DNA from: Lasiodiplodia sp. COLG20
Taxonomy: Eukaryota; Ascomycota; Dothideomycetes; Botryosphaeriales; Botryosphaeriaceae
DNA: 64,000 nucleotides
Assembly: GCA_009801085.1 (NCBI GenBank)
Contig: VNWV01000017.1
Location: forward strand, 62,001 to 126,000
Reading direction: 5' to 3'
Shown in pieces: positions 47,851 to 58,610 of the stretch (position 1 is the first letter of the stretch; each line of letters begins with the position of its first letter). The notes beneath the pieces are model-generated. The model saw only the letters and a list, made by a program, of their open reading frames with translations, was not told the origin of the DNA and made no database searches. The translations under genes and the position numbers were made by a program.

Positions 47851-48321
47851 TATACTACTCACTTCTGCACTATAGTACGGGGTATTGCAACCGAAGAGTA
47901 GCGCGAAGAACGCTAGCAGGGCCTCAGAACTAATCGATTGTGCTCAGCTAATAGACTCACGAAGAGCGCCAGTTTTATGGTTGTAGAAACCAATCTGGGG
48001 GCGAAAAGTAATGCAGAATGACGTGTGCCAAGTGTTGCAGTAAGCAGCTGCCTAAATTCGTTTGCGTTCTCAACCAATCCTAGTCTTTCGCACGGATCTT
48101 TGCTACAGGGAAGTCAGGTGGGGTCATTAACTCTCCAATAAATACCCTTGACACTCGACTGATTCTAGTTCTCCCTCTGTCAAAGTTTTCGCCTTGGGCC
48201 TTGCCTGCAAAACGCGAAGAAATTTCGAGATTCACCTTCCATCATTGGAGAGACCTCACTATCGCAAACTTCTATTTACACACATGTGCTAAATGCGTAG
48301 GATTTGTAGAAAAGAAAAAAA
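47851..48321. other. Region upstream of first HET gene, with dispersed-repeat copy
   Basis: No gene is supported. The stretch at about 47880-47930 holds TAGCGCGAAGAACG followed by AGCAGGGCCTCAGAA, which recurs at 50.8 and 56.2 kb (see findings). The remainder is AT-rich promoter sequence. Confidence 0.4.
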
Positions 48322-50672
48322 ATGCCGGTTTGCGAGTATTGCTCCAGGCTGGATTTTGTGAGGATGGAGACATGGGAGCCCCCGGCGAAATCCTCATTCG
48401 ACCGCGACGAGTTTCATTTTCCTCATATCGAGCACCATCACGACATCGAAGAATTGCTGGAGTGTGGCTTTGCGGCCACAGGTAGTTGCCAACTTTGTAA
48501 GATATTCATTGTCTCCTGGATAATCTGGTATGAATGGGAAAATCATACCACTGCTTCGAGCTGGAAAGAACAGCCTTTGGGGGTGAGAGCACGGAACTAT
48601 CTGGAAATGGTGCCAGATATCTGCCAGCGTCGCCTGTATGCTGCACCCTTCAACTTCCGAACACGCTTTAGAATGAATCCTGGTATTGGGCTATGGATCA
48701 TGGAGGGTGATGGCGAGGGCCTGGATTACATACGTGTAGCTGAGGCAATGTTTAGCTGGAAGAAGCGTAGGCTGTCTTGTCCTGTTTTCTCGTTCACGGA
48801 CTAATCCTTCCAGATGCCGTGCCGGACAAGAAGAGTCCACTGCACAACAAGATCTTGATACGCGAGATCTATGAGGACCCAAAGTCGCCAGAGTGCCTCG
48901 ACTTTGCACACAACTGGCTCCGAGACTGCCTGGAAAACCATCCCCGCTGCATTGCATCGGCAGCAAGCTGCGCACAGCTACCGACGCGAGTAATATATGT
49001 CGGAAATGAACAACATGATCCAAGGCTTGTTCTATCCGACCACAAATTGGGGAAATACGTTGCTCTCAGTTACTGCTGGGGCGGGAAGCACGCTCACAAC
49101 GTCATGTTGACCACGAAAACGTTGGCAGATTTCCAAAAAGGTATACCATTATCATCGTTTCCAAAGACTCTGCAAGATGCAGTATATGTTGTGAGAGCCC
49201 TGGGAATTCCGTATTTATGGATAGATGCATTATGCATTATTCAGGATTCCACCGAAGACTGGGTCATTGAGTCGGGACGGATGAACACAATATACAACAA
49301 TGCCACGCTCGGATTATTCGCCACCAATGCCGAATCTGCCAACGACGGTTTCCTTGGAAAACGCGAAATCTACGCGGAATACTCCGTGTCCTTTGCACAG
49401 CTGCAGTCACTCAGTACACTAGGGGACAATCGTATCAACAACGAGAATTGCGACAAGATTGTCCTTCGCTTCGAACACCCACACCACGTATCAGATGATT
49501 TCTACGGGAATAGCCTTTGGGCTCGCCGCGGCTGGACGTTACAAGAACGACTGTCACCTCTCCGCGGGCTCAGCTACACTAGACTTCAAATGAGCTGGGC
49601 TTGTTTGACGTGCAACGTGAGCGAGAATGGAATGGGGTGGGACAATGAGCTTCGCAGGCAGGAAGATATGAAACGGTACATTGGCGGGGATTGGGGGTCG
49701 GGCGTGCTGACACATCTCGCATCACGATGGAACACAGTAACCAGATTACAAGATATCAATCTGGCCCATTTACCAACATCCGATCTCTGGTACTACATTA
49801 TGACGAACTACCAAAATAGGTCGTTGAGCAAGGAGTCTGACAGGCTCCCTGCCGTCGCTGGTATTGCCAAGGTTCTCGACAGCCGCGAAACCGAAACCGG
49901 TCGATATTTGGCGGGCCTCTGGGAAGGTGATTTTCACAACGGGCTGTGTTGGGAAGTGGTAGCCAATGATTCGGATTCCAAGCACGATCAAAGTTTCCAT
50001 TCCAATGACGAGGCGCATGCCATAGTGGTTCCATCATGGAGTTGGGCTAGTACGGTCCACAGCTCTTATGAAAGACTTCAGGAAATCCTTCAGAAGCTTA
50101 TCTTGACCGAACGCCCCGCTAAAAGCCTGATGACTATCCATGCGCCGCACATTATAAACGATAAAGATCGTTTCATTCCACGGAGTCCGCTAGTTCTGCG
50201 AATTACTGCACCATGCCGACTTCTATCGCCCTCATGGTATTCCGAACAGGCATCGACAAGCGATCAGGACCCGCACCAGACAGCCCTCGAGACTTTTTTA
50301 CGTCAGGAACTTGGAATGCAAGAGCAAAGTGGAACATGGGACGATGAAGAAGGTTACAGGCAGGGGAGGGTACTGGAATTTGCCCGGAAACATCAACCGT
50401 GGGAGGGACAACGCCTGATGGCCGTGCAAGCTCTTGAAGCAAGATCCCGCAAGCCAGAGACAGGGGACGAATCAGATATTGAATACGGATTCATTTTGGT
50501 TCTGGAAAGTGTGAAGGACAAGGTTGGGCGGTATCGCCGGGTGGCAGCGTTGGGCCTGAGTGCGTGGCGGGATGTTTTCTTTGAGTCCATCGGGCTGATT
50601 TATTCTGGAGAAGATCTGTTACACATGATATGGGGAAAGCCGTGGCCGCAGATGGAGTTTGAGCTGATTTGA
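48322..50672 (+). CDS. HET-domain protein (heterokaryon incompatibility type)
   Basis: Exons 48322-48733 and 48814-50672 join in phase to 756 residues. The N-terminus has two Cys pairs (CEYC and CQLC), frequent in front of HET domains. The HET domain (about residues 210-370) shows YVALSYCWGG, LPKTLQDAV-like FPKTLQDAVYVVRALG, YLWIDALCIIQD, and the DW...E..RM..IYNNA segment. A GFLGKRE element and WARRGWTLQERLSP follow, as in many het-like genes. The C-terminal half holds family-typical WSWAS. HET proteins trigger cell death after fusion of unlike hyphae; specificity is not predictable here. The first ATG is preceded by an A-rich leader. The gene is flanked by copies of a dispersed repeat. Confidence 0.85.
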
Positions 50673-51486
50673 TCACATTTGTAACATTTTTGTCAGTAGG
50701 AATACTCGGCGCTGAAATGTTATTCATCGTTTGTGATTATAATTATATTCTGCACTACAGTGTGATGGCGAGTACAGATGGGTATCAGAGCCGATAGCTG
50801 CCACGAGAAACAGCAGGGCCTCAGAATAAAACACATGATGCTAGCGCTGGGCTACGGTACCCTTTTCTATAGCGAAGATCTCGACGCCGCTTCTCGTAAA
50901 CATTCTTACTAGTAATTAAGAGTCTCAATATCCTTCACGTTTGCCTTTAGCGCTAATCTCCATCCACATGGGACGTGAGAGGTCTATGGAAATGTGGCTA
51001 GTTAACATAGGATCATTACAGATAGGAAAGAGAGGAGCACAGAATATCTTTCGGCTGCAAAATCGTGCAGCGAGGCTTTTGAAGCGGTCATATGACTTGT
51101 GTGAGCTTATGTGGGTCAAAATTACTCCGCCTCGATCCACCCGAGCAAGCAATCGTAGCTATTGGCTGGACGCTTCTACAGAAGTCGCGGTCGCTGCTCA
51201 CTAGCGTGCTGCTGCCTAAGAAAGCGCTCACAGCCAATAATCACCTTGCATAGTCAATGTTAGCGCCTGAAAGCGGATAATCTCTCCGCTTATGGCGGGG
51301 CTTCCGGGGCTGTGTGGCTCAGAATTTCGAAGCGATTCAGCACCAGTGGGTCCAACCAGACACCCCACAACATCAAGCTCCACTCGCTTTCCTCTTCTAA
51401 ATACTGATCCAGCCATTCCCACAGCCCAATTCCTTACTACCGGCCACTTTCACCATCTCCCTTACAGCTCTCTCCAGAACCCCGTC
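50673..51486. other. Intergenic region between two HET genes
   Basis: About 800 bp. It contains the second copy of the dispersed AGCAGGGCCTCAGAA repeat near 50808. Short open frames on both strands at 50925-51204 show no recognisable motif. The segment before the second HET gene is pyrimidine-rich. Confidence 0.4.
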
Positions 51487-53463
51487 ATGGTCATTGTACC
51501 TCCAGATCGCCCCCAAGGGGAACCTTCCGGTACCTTCGAATACATGCCCCTCCAATCGAACAATGAAATTCGTCTCGTCAAGTTGCTTCCTGCGAGCTTC
51601 CACGAACCGATTGCCTGCAGACTCGTTCACGCCCCTTTGGGTAGCACCGACCACCCTTACGAAGCCCTCTCCTATACGTGGGGCTGTGCAGAAGACCAGG
51701 TGCTCATCAAGGCCAATGGCAAGAGTTTCAGCGTCACCCACAACCTGAGCACAGCTCTACGCTACCTGAGAAAGGATCATGAAAGAACATTGTGGATTGA
51801 TGCGATCTGCATCAACCAAGGGGACGAAAAGGAGAAAACTGACCAAGTTGCTTTGATGACAAAGATCTACGAATCCGCTGATGAAGTCATTGTTTGGTTG
51901 GGCCCCGCCCGGGATAACAGTGGCTTGATCATGGAGTTCTTTAGCCGTGCTGCCAAAGAGATGGAAACCTCAAACAGAACAACATTCGAGAACAGGATCG
52001 AGTTTTCCCAAGAGCTCATCAGTCATTTAATGCACAAAAGCGAAAGTCGTTTGCGTCGAGCCCTAGAAGCCCTGCTTGAGCGGCAATACTGGTTCAGAGC
52101 TTGGATTGTTCAGGAGATCCTTGTGGCAAGAAAAATAATCATGGTGTGTGGTTTACATTCGGTGCCATGGGACGTTGCTACCGCTGTTGTGGAGGCGTTT
52201 GTGACGGAACGGGATAAAAGGATCCATGGAAACAACGAAGCAGAAGAAGTCTTCTATAAACTGAGAAAATTTCGAGACGATCCGGCTCCCTCCTGGGCAA
52301 CACGTTCGATTAGTCGTCATACCTTACAGACGCTTAGTCATCTAGCCCTTTTTCGCCTCTCACCTGAAGAGGAGAAAGGGCCGCGTTGGTTGCTGCACAT
52401 GCTCATATCTCTTCGGCACTTCAAATCAAAAGACCGAAGAGACAAAATCTTCAGCTTACTTGGACTGATTAACCGAGAACTCTTTCAAGGCCAATTATCG
52501 AGCACACCATTGCTGTGCGTTGATTATAATCTGGACCTTTTGACTGTCTCCACAAAACTGTTCCATTACTACCTTTCAGCCCCCTACGAGCACTGTCGCA
52601 TCAGCTATCCAAACCCAGATGATGGGAATCGCGAGCCTTGGTTTTCTCATAGAGGCTCATTGAACATTCTATGCGCCAGTCAGCCAACGCAATCAAATGG
52701 GTTTCCTTCGTGGTTGCCGGACTTTTCGAGAGACGACGGAATGGAACCTTGGCCGATACTACAATGCCAATACACCAATTTTCAAAATTATGGGCCACAC
52801 TTCTCCTTAGACAACTCTATCATCATTCTTTCTGGTGTCACCGTCACCAAGATAAAGAGAGGTTGTGTGAGTGGCAGGGACGACGACGTTTTAGCGAACG
52901 ACGACCTATGCCTTCTTGGCCGTATACTGGCGTTTATGCGACTGGCCTCAGAAAAGTGTCCATCCATTCCACTATCAAATTCCTTCTGGAACGCTCTTGT
53001 GTTAGAGGAGTCTGATGAGATCAGCATGTCTTACAATAAAAAGTATGAATGGGTCTCCGAAGAGCCCAATATTCTACGATACTTTTTCGCATACTTCTAT
53101 CAATTGAAGTTAAATGCAAATGAACATACTCCAGAGCGATTGACGGAAGCACTTGAACACGGATTGAGACACGAGGCGCTTTATGTCTTGGCCTTCTTTG
53201 ACAAGTTCCGGAGAAGGTCATTTCGCCGACGCTTCGCGATGTTCCACATGCGGGACAAATGGTACCCTGCCATGGTTCCAGCCGCCTCTGAACCAGGCGA
53301 CACGCTCTGTCTATTATGGGGCTGTGAATGCCCTGTGGTGCTGCGAAAAAGGGGCGACCAGCAGGAGACTTTTGAGTTTATCGGTCCATGTTGCATTCCA
53401 GGGTGGTACGTGCGGATCAGACCTGAAGCCAATGGGCCCGTCAAAAGGATCGAATTGCACTGA
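51487..53463 (+). CDS. HET-domain protein, het-6/OR-like
   Basis: A single exon. The frame is open from 51292, but the ATG at 51487 gives a normal start about 18 residues before FEYMPL, leaving 658 residues. The HET domain shows YEALSYTWG, a Asn-Leu-Ser-x-Ala-Leu-Arg element (NLSTALRYLR), LWIDAICINQGDEKEK, and QVALMTKIYESADEVIVWLG. After about residue 200 come RQYWFRAWIVQEI, a KDRRDKIFSLLGL block and a C-terminal GDTLCLLWGCECPVVLR element, all typical of het-6-type genes. The predicted role is self/non-self recognition. Two adjacent HET genes and a STAND gene on the same window fit an allorecognition-rich region. Confidence 0.88.
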   Translation: MVIVPPDRPQGEPSGTFEYMPLQSNNEIRLVKLLPASFHEPIACRLVHAPLGSTDHPYEALSYTWGCAEDQVLIKANGKSFSVTHNLSTALRYLRKDHERTLWIDAICINQGDEKEKTDQVALMTKIYESADEVIVWLGPARDNSGLIMEFFSRAAKEMETSNRTTFENRIEFSQELISHLMHKSESRLRRALEALLERQYWFRAWIVQEILVARKIIMVCGLHSVPWDVATAVVEAFVTERDKRIHGNNEAEEVFYKLRKFRDDPAPSWATRSISRHTLQTLSHLALFRLSPEEEKGPRWLLHMLISLRHFKSKDRRDKIFSLLGLINRELFQGQLSSTPLLCVDYNLDLLTVSTKLFHYYLSAPYEHCRISYPNPDDGNREPWFSHRGSLNILCASQPTQSNGFPSWLPDFSRDDGMEPWPILQCQYTNFQNYGPHFSLDNSIIILSGVTVTKIKRGCVSGRDDDVLANDDLCLLGRILAFMRLASEKCPSIPLSNSFWNALVLEESDEISMSYNKKYEWVSEEPNILRYFFAYFYQLKLNANEHTPERLTEALEHGLRHEALYVLAFFDKFRRRSFRRRFAMFHMRDKWYPAMVPAASEPGDTLCLLWGCECPVVLRKRGDQQETFEFIGPCCIPGWYVRIRPEANGPVKRIELH

Positions 53464-53968
53464 CGAAGGTGTGGGTCACGGAGGAGAGATGTTTTTACAT
53501 CCAACAAAGAAACACATTTCAGCAATTTAAAGTTGAACTGCGGCTAGTTAGGCGGCTCAATGCAAATTTATGCAGTGAGGGTGGGCTCGGGGGAGTCAGA
53601 TAAGATCCTTCTTACATCAGACTTTGTGTTCTCATATTGGAACATCTATCGTTCATGTATGTATGTAAACCCTCTGGGTTTCACTATCTGAAATATGATT
53701 TCACGCTTGATCTTGAACATCAGTGCCTTGCAAATACAGAAAATTGCACGTAGCTTTGAGGCTCTCGAGCCCTGACGAACAGTAGCCTGCAATGAAATTA
53801 TCCAACCTGTAGTCCGTGAAAATTGGGATAGAGGAATGCACTCTCTTCATGACTCTAAGGTAAACAATGTCATTTAATTCTTATAAATCTTCCATTGGAG
53901 GAGAAGAAAGGGACTTCAATCATAGTGTCCACATGGCAGGGGAAACAAGCCTGTATTACATCGACTCG
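53464..53968. other. Convergent 3' flanks of HET and allantoate-permease-like genes
   Basis: About 500 bp of AT-rich sequence between convergent genes. A short open frame continues into the permease region on the plus strand, but it is a shadow. Nothing else is recognised. Confidence 0.4.
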
Positions 53969-55636
53969 TCACAAGGAGTATCTGAAATACAGATTCTCTT
54001 TGTCCGTCAGATCCTGAAACTCCTGTCCACTGGGTTGAACCAAGGGTAAATTGGCAAGCTTATCTCTCCTCGTGTTTTCCCGCTTGTTCACGAAGTGAAG
54101 GGCGAGGCAGCAGCAAAGCGCCGCGAACCACTGCGCTATAATATTTATCTTTGCATTGGTATATGAAGGTCCATCTCGGAATGTTTGAGGTCCAATCAAG
54201 AAGCCTACAGCCCGTAATCAGTAAATCTTATTGCAAAAGAAAACGAAACCCGGAGACCCACCGACACAGTAGCCCACCAACGCGACGGCGTTCACTGTTG
54301 TCTTCTTCGTGTACCCTGCCGTGTTGCTCGAGATATTGCTCAGCGTCAAGATGGTCGCAGTTGCTGAGTTGCCAATTGTTATGTAATATCCAATGATCTG
54401 GCCGATGGTGTTTGCCGTCGGGCCGTCTCTGGAAAGCCCAGCCATCAGCGCGATGCCGAAGAGGCTGAGGCACATGGCTGCAACGGCGGAAAGCATGCGG
54501 AAGCCGGTCCGCTGGGCCAAGTAAGGGAACCCGAGGTTGCAAATAACTTGCACCACTCCCGCCGGCATGGTGATGATGAAGGTGGTGTTGGCGTCGAAGC
54601 CCATGCCACCGATCAGCTGGGTGAAGAAGACGGTGATGCCTCCACATGGAATATCAACGGTGACCAGAAAGAGGAAAATCAAGTACGTCTGCAAGCATTA
54701 GCTAGTCAAGTATCGCTATGAAATTATGACACTACTTACGCGAATATCGGTAAACGCTTCCCGAAATTGGTACCACTTGAATACCTTGGACCCCACTCCC
54801 TGCTGATTGCTTCGAAGCCGCTCGATGGCGACATGCCTTTCTTCCTCGCTTAGCCATGGCGCCGAGATTGGGGATTCGGGTAGGAAGAAGAACAATGCAA
54901 CCCCGTAAATACTTGTCGTGAGTCCGGTGATCAGGAAGAGAGCTTTCCATGAGGAGAAGTGGATATGCGAGTTCTCCTCAAACCCACGCGAGACGCCGTA
55001 TGCCAATGCACCGCCAACAATCTGCGCTACGCCGTTGAAGCAGAACCATATCCCTGTTCGGAACGCTTGCTCTGATGCGCGGTACCACCTTGCCGTGATG
55101 AGAACGAAGCCTGCCAACGTCAGGAAGCAAAATCGATTCCAGGTGCAAACACACTTACTAGCCGTGACAGCGCCCTCCAACGCCCCCAAGAAAAACCGCA
55201 CCGTCATGATGCCCGCAAAATCCGTCGTCGCAGCCGTGGTAGCGAGAATGATGCCCCAGACAACAACTGATACCGACACATACCTCGCCACCGGGAACCG
55301 CTGCATCAGCCGGTTGTGCGGGTACTGCAGCGCCAGATAGCCGATATAAAAAATGCTGCCCGTCCAGGAGTACTGCGATGCGGTCATGTTCGTGTCGGTG
55401 TTGATACCCATGCTTGACGCGTAGCTCAGCGTTGTCTTGTCGAGGTATTGCAGCAGGTAGAGGCCGCACATCCACGGCAGGAGGCTGCGATCGATCTTGC
55501 GGCGGACGCGGCGGTCGGTGGCCTCGTCCATGGGGACCGCGGGGCATTCCGCGGCGAAAGCGAGCGCTGCATCTTGGCCTCCGCTGGGTTTTGAGATGTT
55601 CTGCGTCTCCGCTATTGGCTCGTCTGCTTGCTTCAT
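53969..55636 (-). CDS. MFS allantoate/organic-anion permease-like transporter (Dal5/Tna1, ACS family)
   Basis: Exons 55636-55159, 55110-54740, 54688-54250 and 54204-53969 on the minus strand, with short introns of 45-51 bp, join in phase to 507 residues. Family features are RRKIDRSLLPWMCGLYLLQYLDK at TM1, SYASSMG, YPHNRLMQRFPVARYVS and an ARWYRASEQAFRTGIWF motif near the middle. A SWKALFLITG turn and a PAGVVQVICNLGF segment follow. The tail is hydrophilic and ends ENLYFRYSL. Dal5/Tna1 relatives import allantoate, nicotinate or other small anions. No co-transcribed enzyme is nearby, so substrate is unknown. The upstream TTG-started extension was not used. Confidence 0.85.
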
Positions 55637-57314
55637 GGCGGCAGCTCCTTGAATATAGATGCTTGAGGTCAAGAAATGGAGTTTGACTTGTACAGTTCCA
55701 ATGTGCAGCTATTGAGGCTTTTATAGAGACACCGTGAGCCAGGACTGAGGGGACGGCTCGTCTCCCATCTTTGGCTCAGGACGGGAGACGTTCCCTGCTA
55801 CCTATCTCAAAGGAAGTCAGCTTGCAGCAAAGTAAACAGGGATTGGCTGATCCATGTAACCGACCTGTATGTATGTCAACCATGCTCCAGCTTCTTTCTT
55901 TCTTGTTTCAGAACAGCGCGTAAATATCAAGTGTAAATTCTGTAGCTCTGAAATTTCTCAATAACTTTTGATTTCAGCGTGCTGAATCGCGTGTAGCCCT
56001 TTGATAATCTAAACGTACGATGATGCAAGCAGTAGAATATGCGATCAGCGAGAGGGGGCGACCCCACTTCCGGTTGATAAGCGCTTATGATAGCATTTCT
56101 CCGACAAGATGCGGAGTACTTTGGCACTTCTCACGAATGAGTATTCTCAATTCTCATTAGCTACAGAGGGGTGTTACAGCTGATGACTAGCGCGAAGAAT
56201 AGCAGGGCTCCCCAGCTGCCTTAGAAAAATGACATCGGTGGGTAGCTGAAGCCATCGTCCGGACGTGTATATAGAATTTTTAATTCCACATTCTCGTCCG
56301 GACGATAGCTTCAAATACCCATGATATGAGCAACAAAGAAAAACCACGCCAGCTATTGGCAGTGAGACGTGAGTGTGTTCTTCTTTACGGGGCGCGGGTT
56401 CGGCAGCGGGATGCTAAGCCGCAAAGGGTAACAGCTGAAGACCTGAACTTTTGAGGCCCTCACGCGGCCGCGGCATAGCACAAGAGACACATATCGCTAT
56501 ACTATGTTCGTCCTCACGCTTCTCTGGAGGGGTGGACGGGTGCTTCATGCCGGACGTGTTGACAGTGGGTAGGAATGGATCACGAGGACGGATTGACAGA
56601 CGTTCGTTATCATTTGCGCATCTCGGTGCAGTGACTGGCGCAAATATTAGCGCTAAAAAAAGGTAGAAGAAGGCGGAAAAGGTTGATAGACTGCGGCGGC
56701 CAGGTCGGGCTTTTCAGGTCCCGATCCGATGTTCCTTCCGTTTTGGTTGCCCACACGGTTGCCTACCGCCGCTCCGCCCTCACCACTTCACCAAAGCCTC
56801 TTCCAACTCCCGAACCTCTCTCCCGCTCAAACATTGTTATCGGCAGCCTCCACACGACTTGCGTCTCATATTGCGCCAGAGCGCGGTGCACTGCCAGAAT
56901 TCCTCCGATTGCCGCTCCGCGACCGCGCATTGCGCCGCAGAAGATGACGTCACAGCCACTCCAACGGGCCACTTCACCTTCGTTCCGGCAGGCACAAGAA
57001 TAGGCAACAGGCACACGTTGGTCAGCGCGTCGAAGCTCACTCAGATATGACCGTCGAACATCGCAGTGGCTCCGCTCCAACATCACCGGCAGCTCGAACA
57101 CCTTGCTCGCGATCGACCAATGCGTCTGTATGCGGCTTTCCTTCTCGCGATAACTCATCATCGCCACCTCCCAGCCAATCGGAGCCGAGAGAGAGCTCAC
57201 TGCTTATATCTTGTTCATCCACGCCTGCGGGTGTTCCATCGGCCGTCATGCGGCAATTTCGGTATGGGATGAGCCGCTTCTGGTACCAGGCTGAGCCGTC
57301 TTGTGCTGCGTTGA
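55637..57314. other. Intergenic region with first 83-bp MITE copy
   Basis: About 1.7 kb without a confident gene. It includes the permease promoter, a copy of the dispersed TAGCGCGAAGAA/AGCAGGGC repeat near 56190, and the first 83-bp palindromic MITE (56239-56321). Several overlapping open frames at 56.7-57.2 kb have even composition but no single convincing one. Confidence 0.35.
56239..56321. mobile_element. 83-bp palindromic MITE, copy 1
   Basis: The sequence starts TGGGTAGCTGAAGCCATCG and ends CGATAGCTTCAAATACCCA, which are imperfect inverted repeats of about 28 bp sharing the core CGTCCGGACG. Only about 25 bp of AT-rich sequence lie between the arms. A second, diverged copy lies at about 58424-58505, so it is a dispersed repeat rather than a local hairpin. 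A target-site duplication is not clear. Confidence 0.6.
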
Positions 57315-57932
57315 CAGCATCCTCGATCGCTGGTCTCCCTGTCCGCCTCGACTTGTCCGCAAGAGCTTCTGTACAAGATCCTTTGCATCCAAGATAACGT
57401 TAAAGAGAACATGCGCAAGTCGCGCACAAACACACTCAGTACTTAGCTCTTTATCCTTTTCAAGCTGCTTTTCGCTAATAATTTTGCAGTCAAAATGCAC
57501 AAACGGAAACTTTTCGAGATTCCGCAAGTCTCCGACCGTCCCCAATCATGCCCTTTTGATTTATCAAGAATCGCGAATGGCGCCCCTACCATGGCGTTTG
57601 CCTGCACCCACCCCGATCGAGAAACGCTAGTTTTCGGGACGAATGAGCCAAATTGGAAAGGGTTTGCGCAAGTAGAAGCCATATCGCGAAATCTCCGAGA
57701 TACGAGGCTTACAGCCTATATTCCGTACGCCAAAGCAGCGTACTATTCCCTCAGGGACAAGGAGCTCGAGATCAAGCAGAAATCACTCAGCGCCAATGGG
57801 GAAAAGTATAGGTCTGATGACAATTTGGTCATCTCAGACGCCCGGCAAGAGGCAGTTATCTTAATGAGAGATAACACGCTTTCCTTGGCGGCGCAGGCCA
57901 AGTCGGGCTTGGAGCTCAATTCACTGCTTTGA
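57315..57932 (+). CDS. Protein of unknown family, copy 1 of a paralogous pair (5' end uncertain)
   Basis: The main exon is 57490-57932, preceded by a 51-bp intron (57439-57489) with branch GCTAAT and acceptor TTTTGCAG. An upstream coding piece in phase reads CPQELLYKILCIQDNV, reminiscent of an F-box-like start, but no ATG was found after the in-frame TGA at 57312. The main exon encodes about 147 residues with the block NEPNWKGF, RDTRLTAYIPYAKAAYYSL and, near the end, SDARQEAV and LMRDNTLS. No signal peptide or membrane helix is seen. The copy at 58.8 kb keeps the same blocks and the same intron position. I do not recognise the family. If the upstream exon is not used, translation could start at 57495. 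Confidence 0.55.
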
Positions 57933-58012
57933 TCTTGTTCATAGATCTCGCTCTCAGCCTCCAGCGAGTCCCGCGGATAGGATTCACTTCACCGAAATTT
58001 CCCACCACCGCA

Positions 58013-58357
58013 ATGGCCGCCCCTCACGCTCCGCTCTTCCCCCCGCGCAATGCCCGCATCATCGCGGGAAACCCTCCTCCCGCTCCCGCCCCTCCTCCGA
58101 TCCAGCAGCATCACATGCAAAATGCGGCACCATCACCATGGGGGTCTACCCCCCGCTGTTTACAGCGTCTTACGCGCCTATTCGCGCTGAACGCCCATCC
58201 CATTCCTGGGGCAACCCTTCTACCATCATCACCGGCCACTGGCCAGGGCGAGAATTTCGTCCTAAATCCACGAAACAACGAATGGGAGGTACGGCGTAAT
58301 CGACGATATACCCTCAACCAAAATCCCTGGAATATTCTCGATCTGACTTTCTCCTAA
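58013..58357 (+). CDS. Small Pro-rich hypothetical protein
   Basis: A single ATG-started frame of 114 residues lies 80 bp downstream of the first paralogue, in the same direction. The first half is Pro/Ala/His-rich (PPPAPAPPPIQQHHMQ). The second half is mixed, with ENFVLNPRNNEWEVRRNRRY. There is no signal peptide or membrane helix. I do not recognise a family. The good ATG context and CAACGCAATGGCCGC-like leader favour a real gene, but the composition could also arise by chance. Confidence 0.35.
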   Translation: MAAPHAPLFPPRNARIIAGNPPPAPAPPPIQQHHMQNAAPSPWGSTPRCLQRLTRLFALNAHPIPGATLLPSSPATGQGENFVLNPRNNEWEVRRNRRYTLNQNPWNILDLTFS

Positions 58358-58423
58358 GTCGTAAGTGTACATTATAGAGTGTATATAATAATATATGGAC
58401 TGGAGTGAAAATCGCCAAACCGG

Positions 58424-58505
58424 AGTCAGCTGAAGCGATCGTCCGGATGTGAACGTAAAATTTTAAATTCGACAAAACCGTCCGGACAATAGCTTCATCT
58501 ACCCA
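58424..58505. mobile_element. 82-bp palindromic MITE, copy 2
   Basis: It matches the copy at 56239: left arm CAGCTGAAGCGATCGTCCGGA and right arm TCCGGACAATAGCTTCATCT followed by ACCCA. The AT-rich spacer AAAATTTTAAATTCG is diverged from that of copy 1. The two copies lie 2.1 kb apart and border the first unknown gene and the small Pro-rich frame. Confidence 0.55.
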
Positions 58506-58610
58506 AGGGTGTCGCGAGTGGTGTCTCAATGACAAGTATGGGGGCAATCGTTGACTGTAACACAGGACCGACTGTGAAAGATGCTTTCAATGTTCAACCC
58601 AAGCATTGTG

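Noticed and set aside
50925..51204. Small frames between the HET genes, considered as a LINE endonuclease fragment
   Set aside because: A weak resemblance (SRPMW) to a LINE endonuclease motif covers only a few residues; no supporting sequence on either side.
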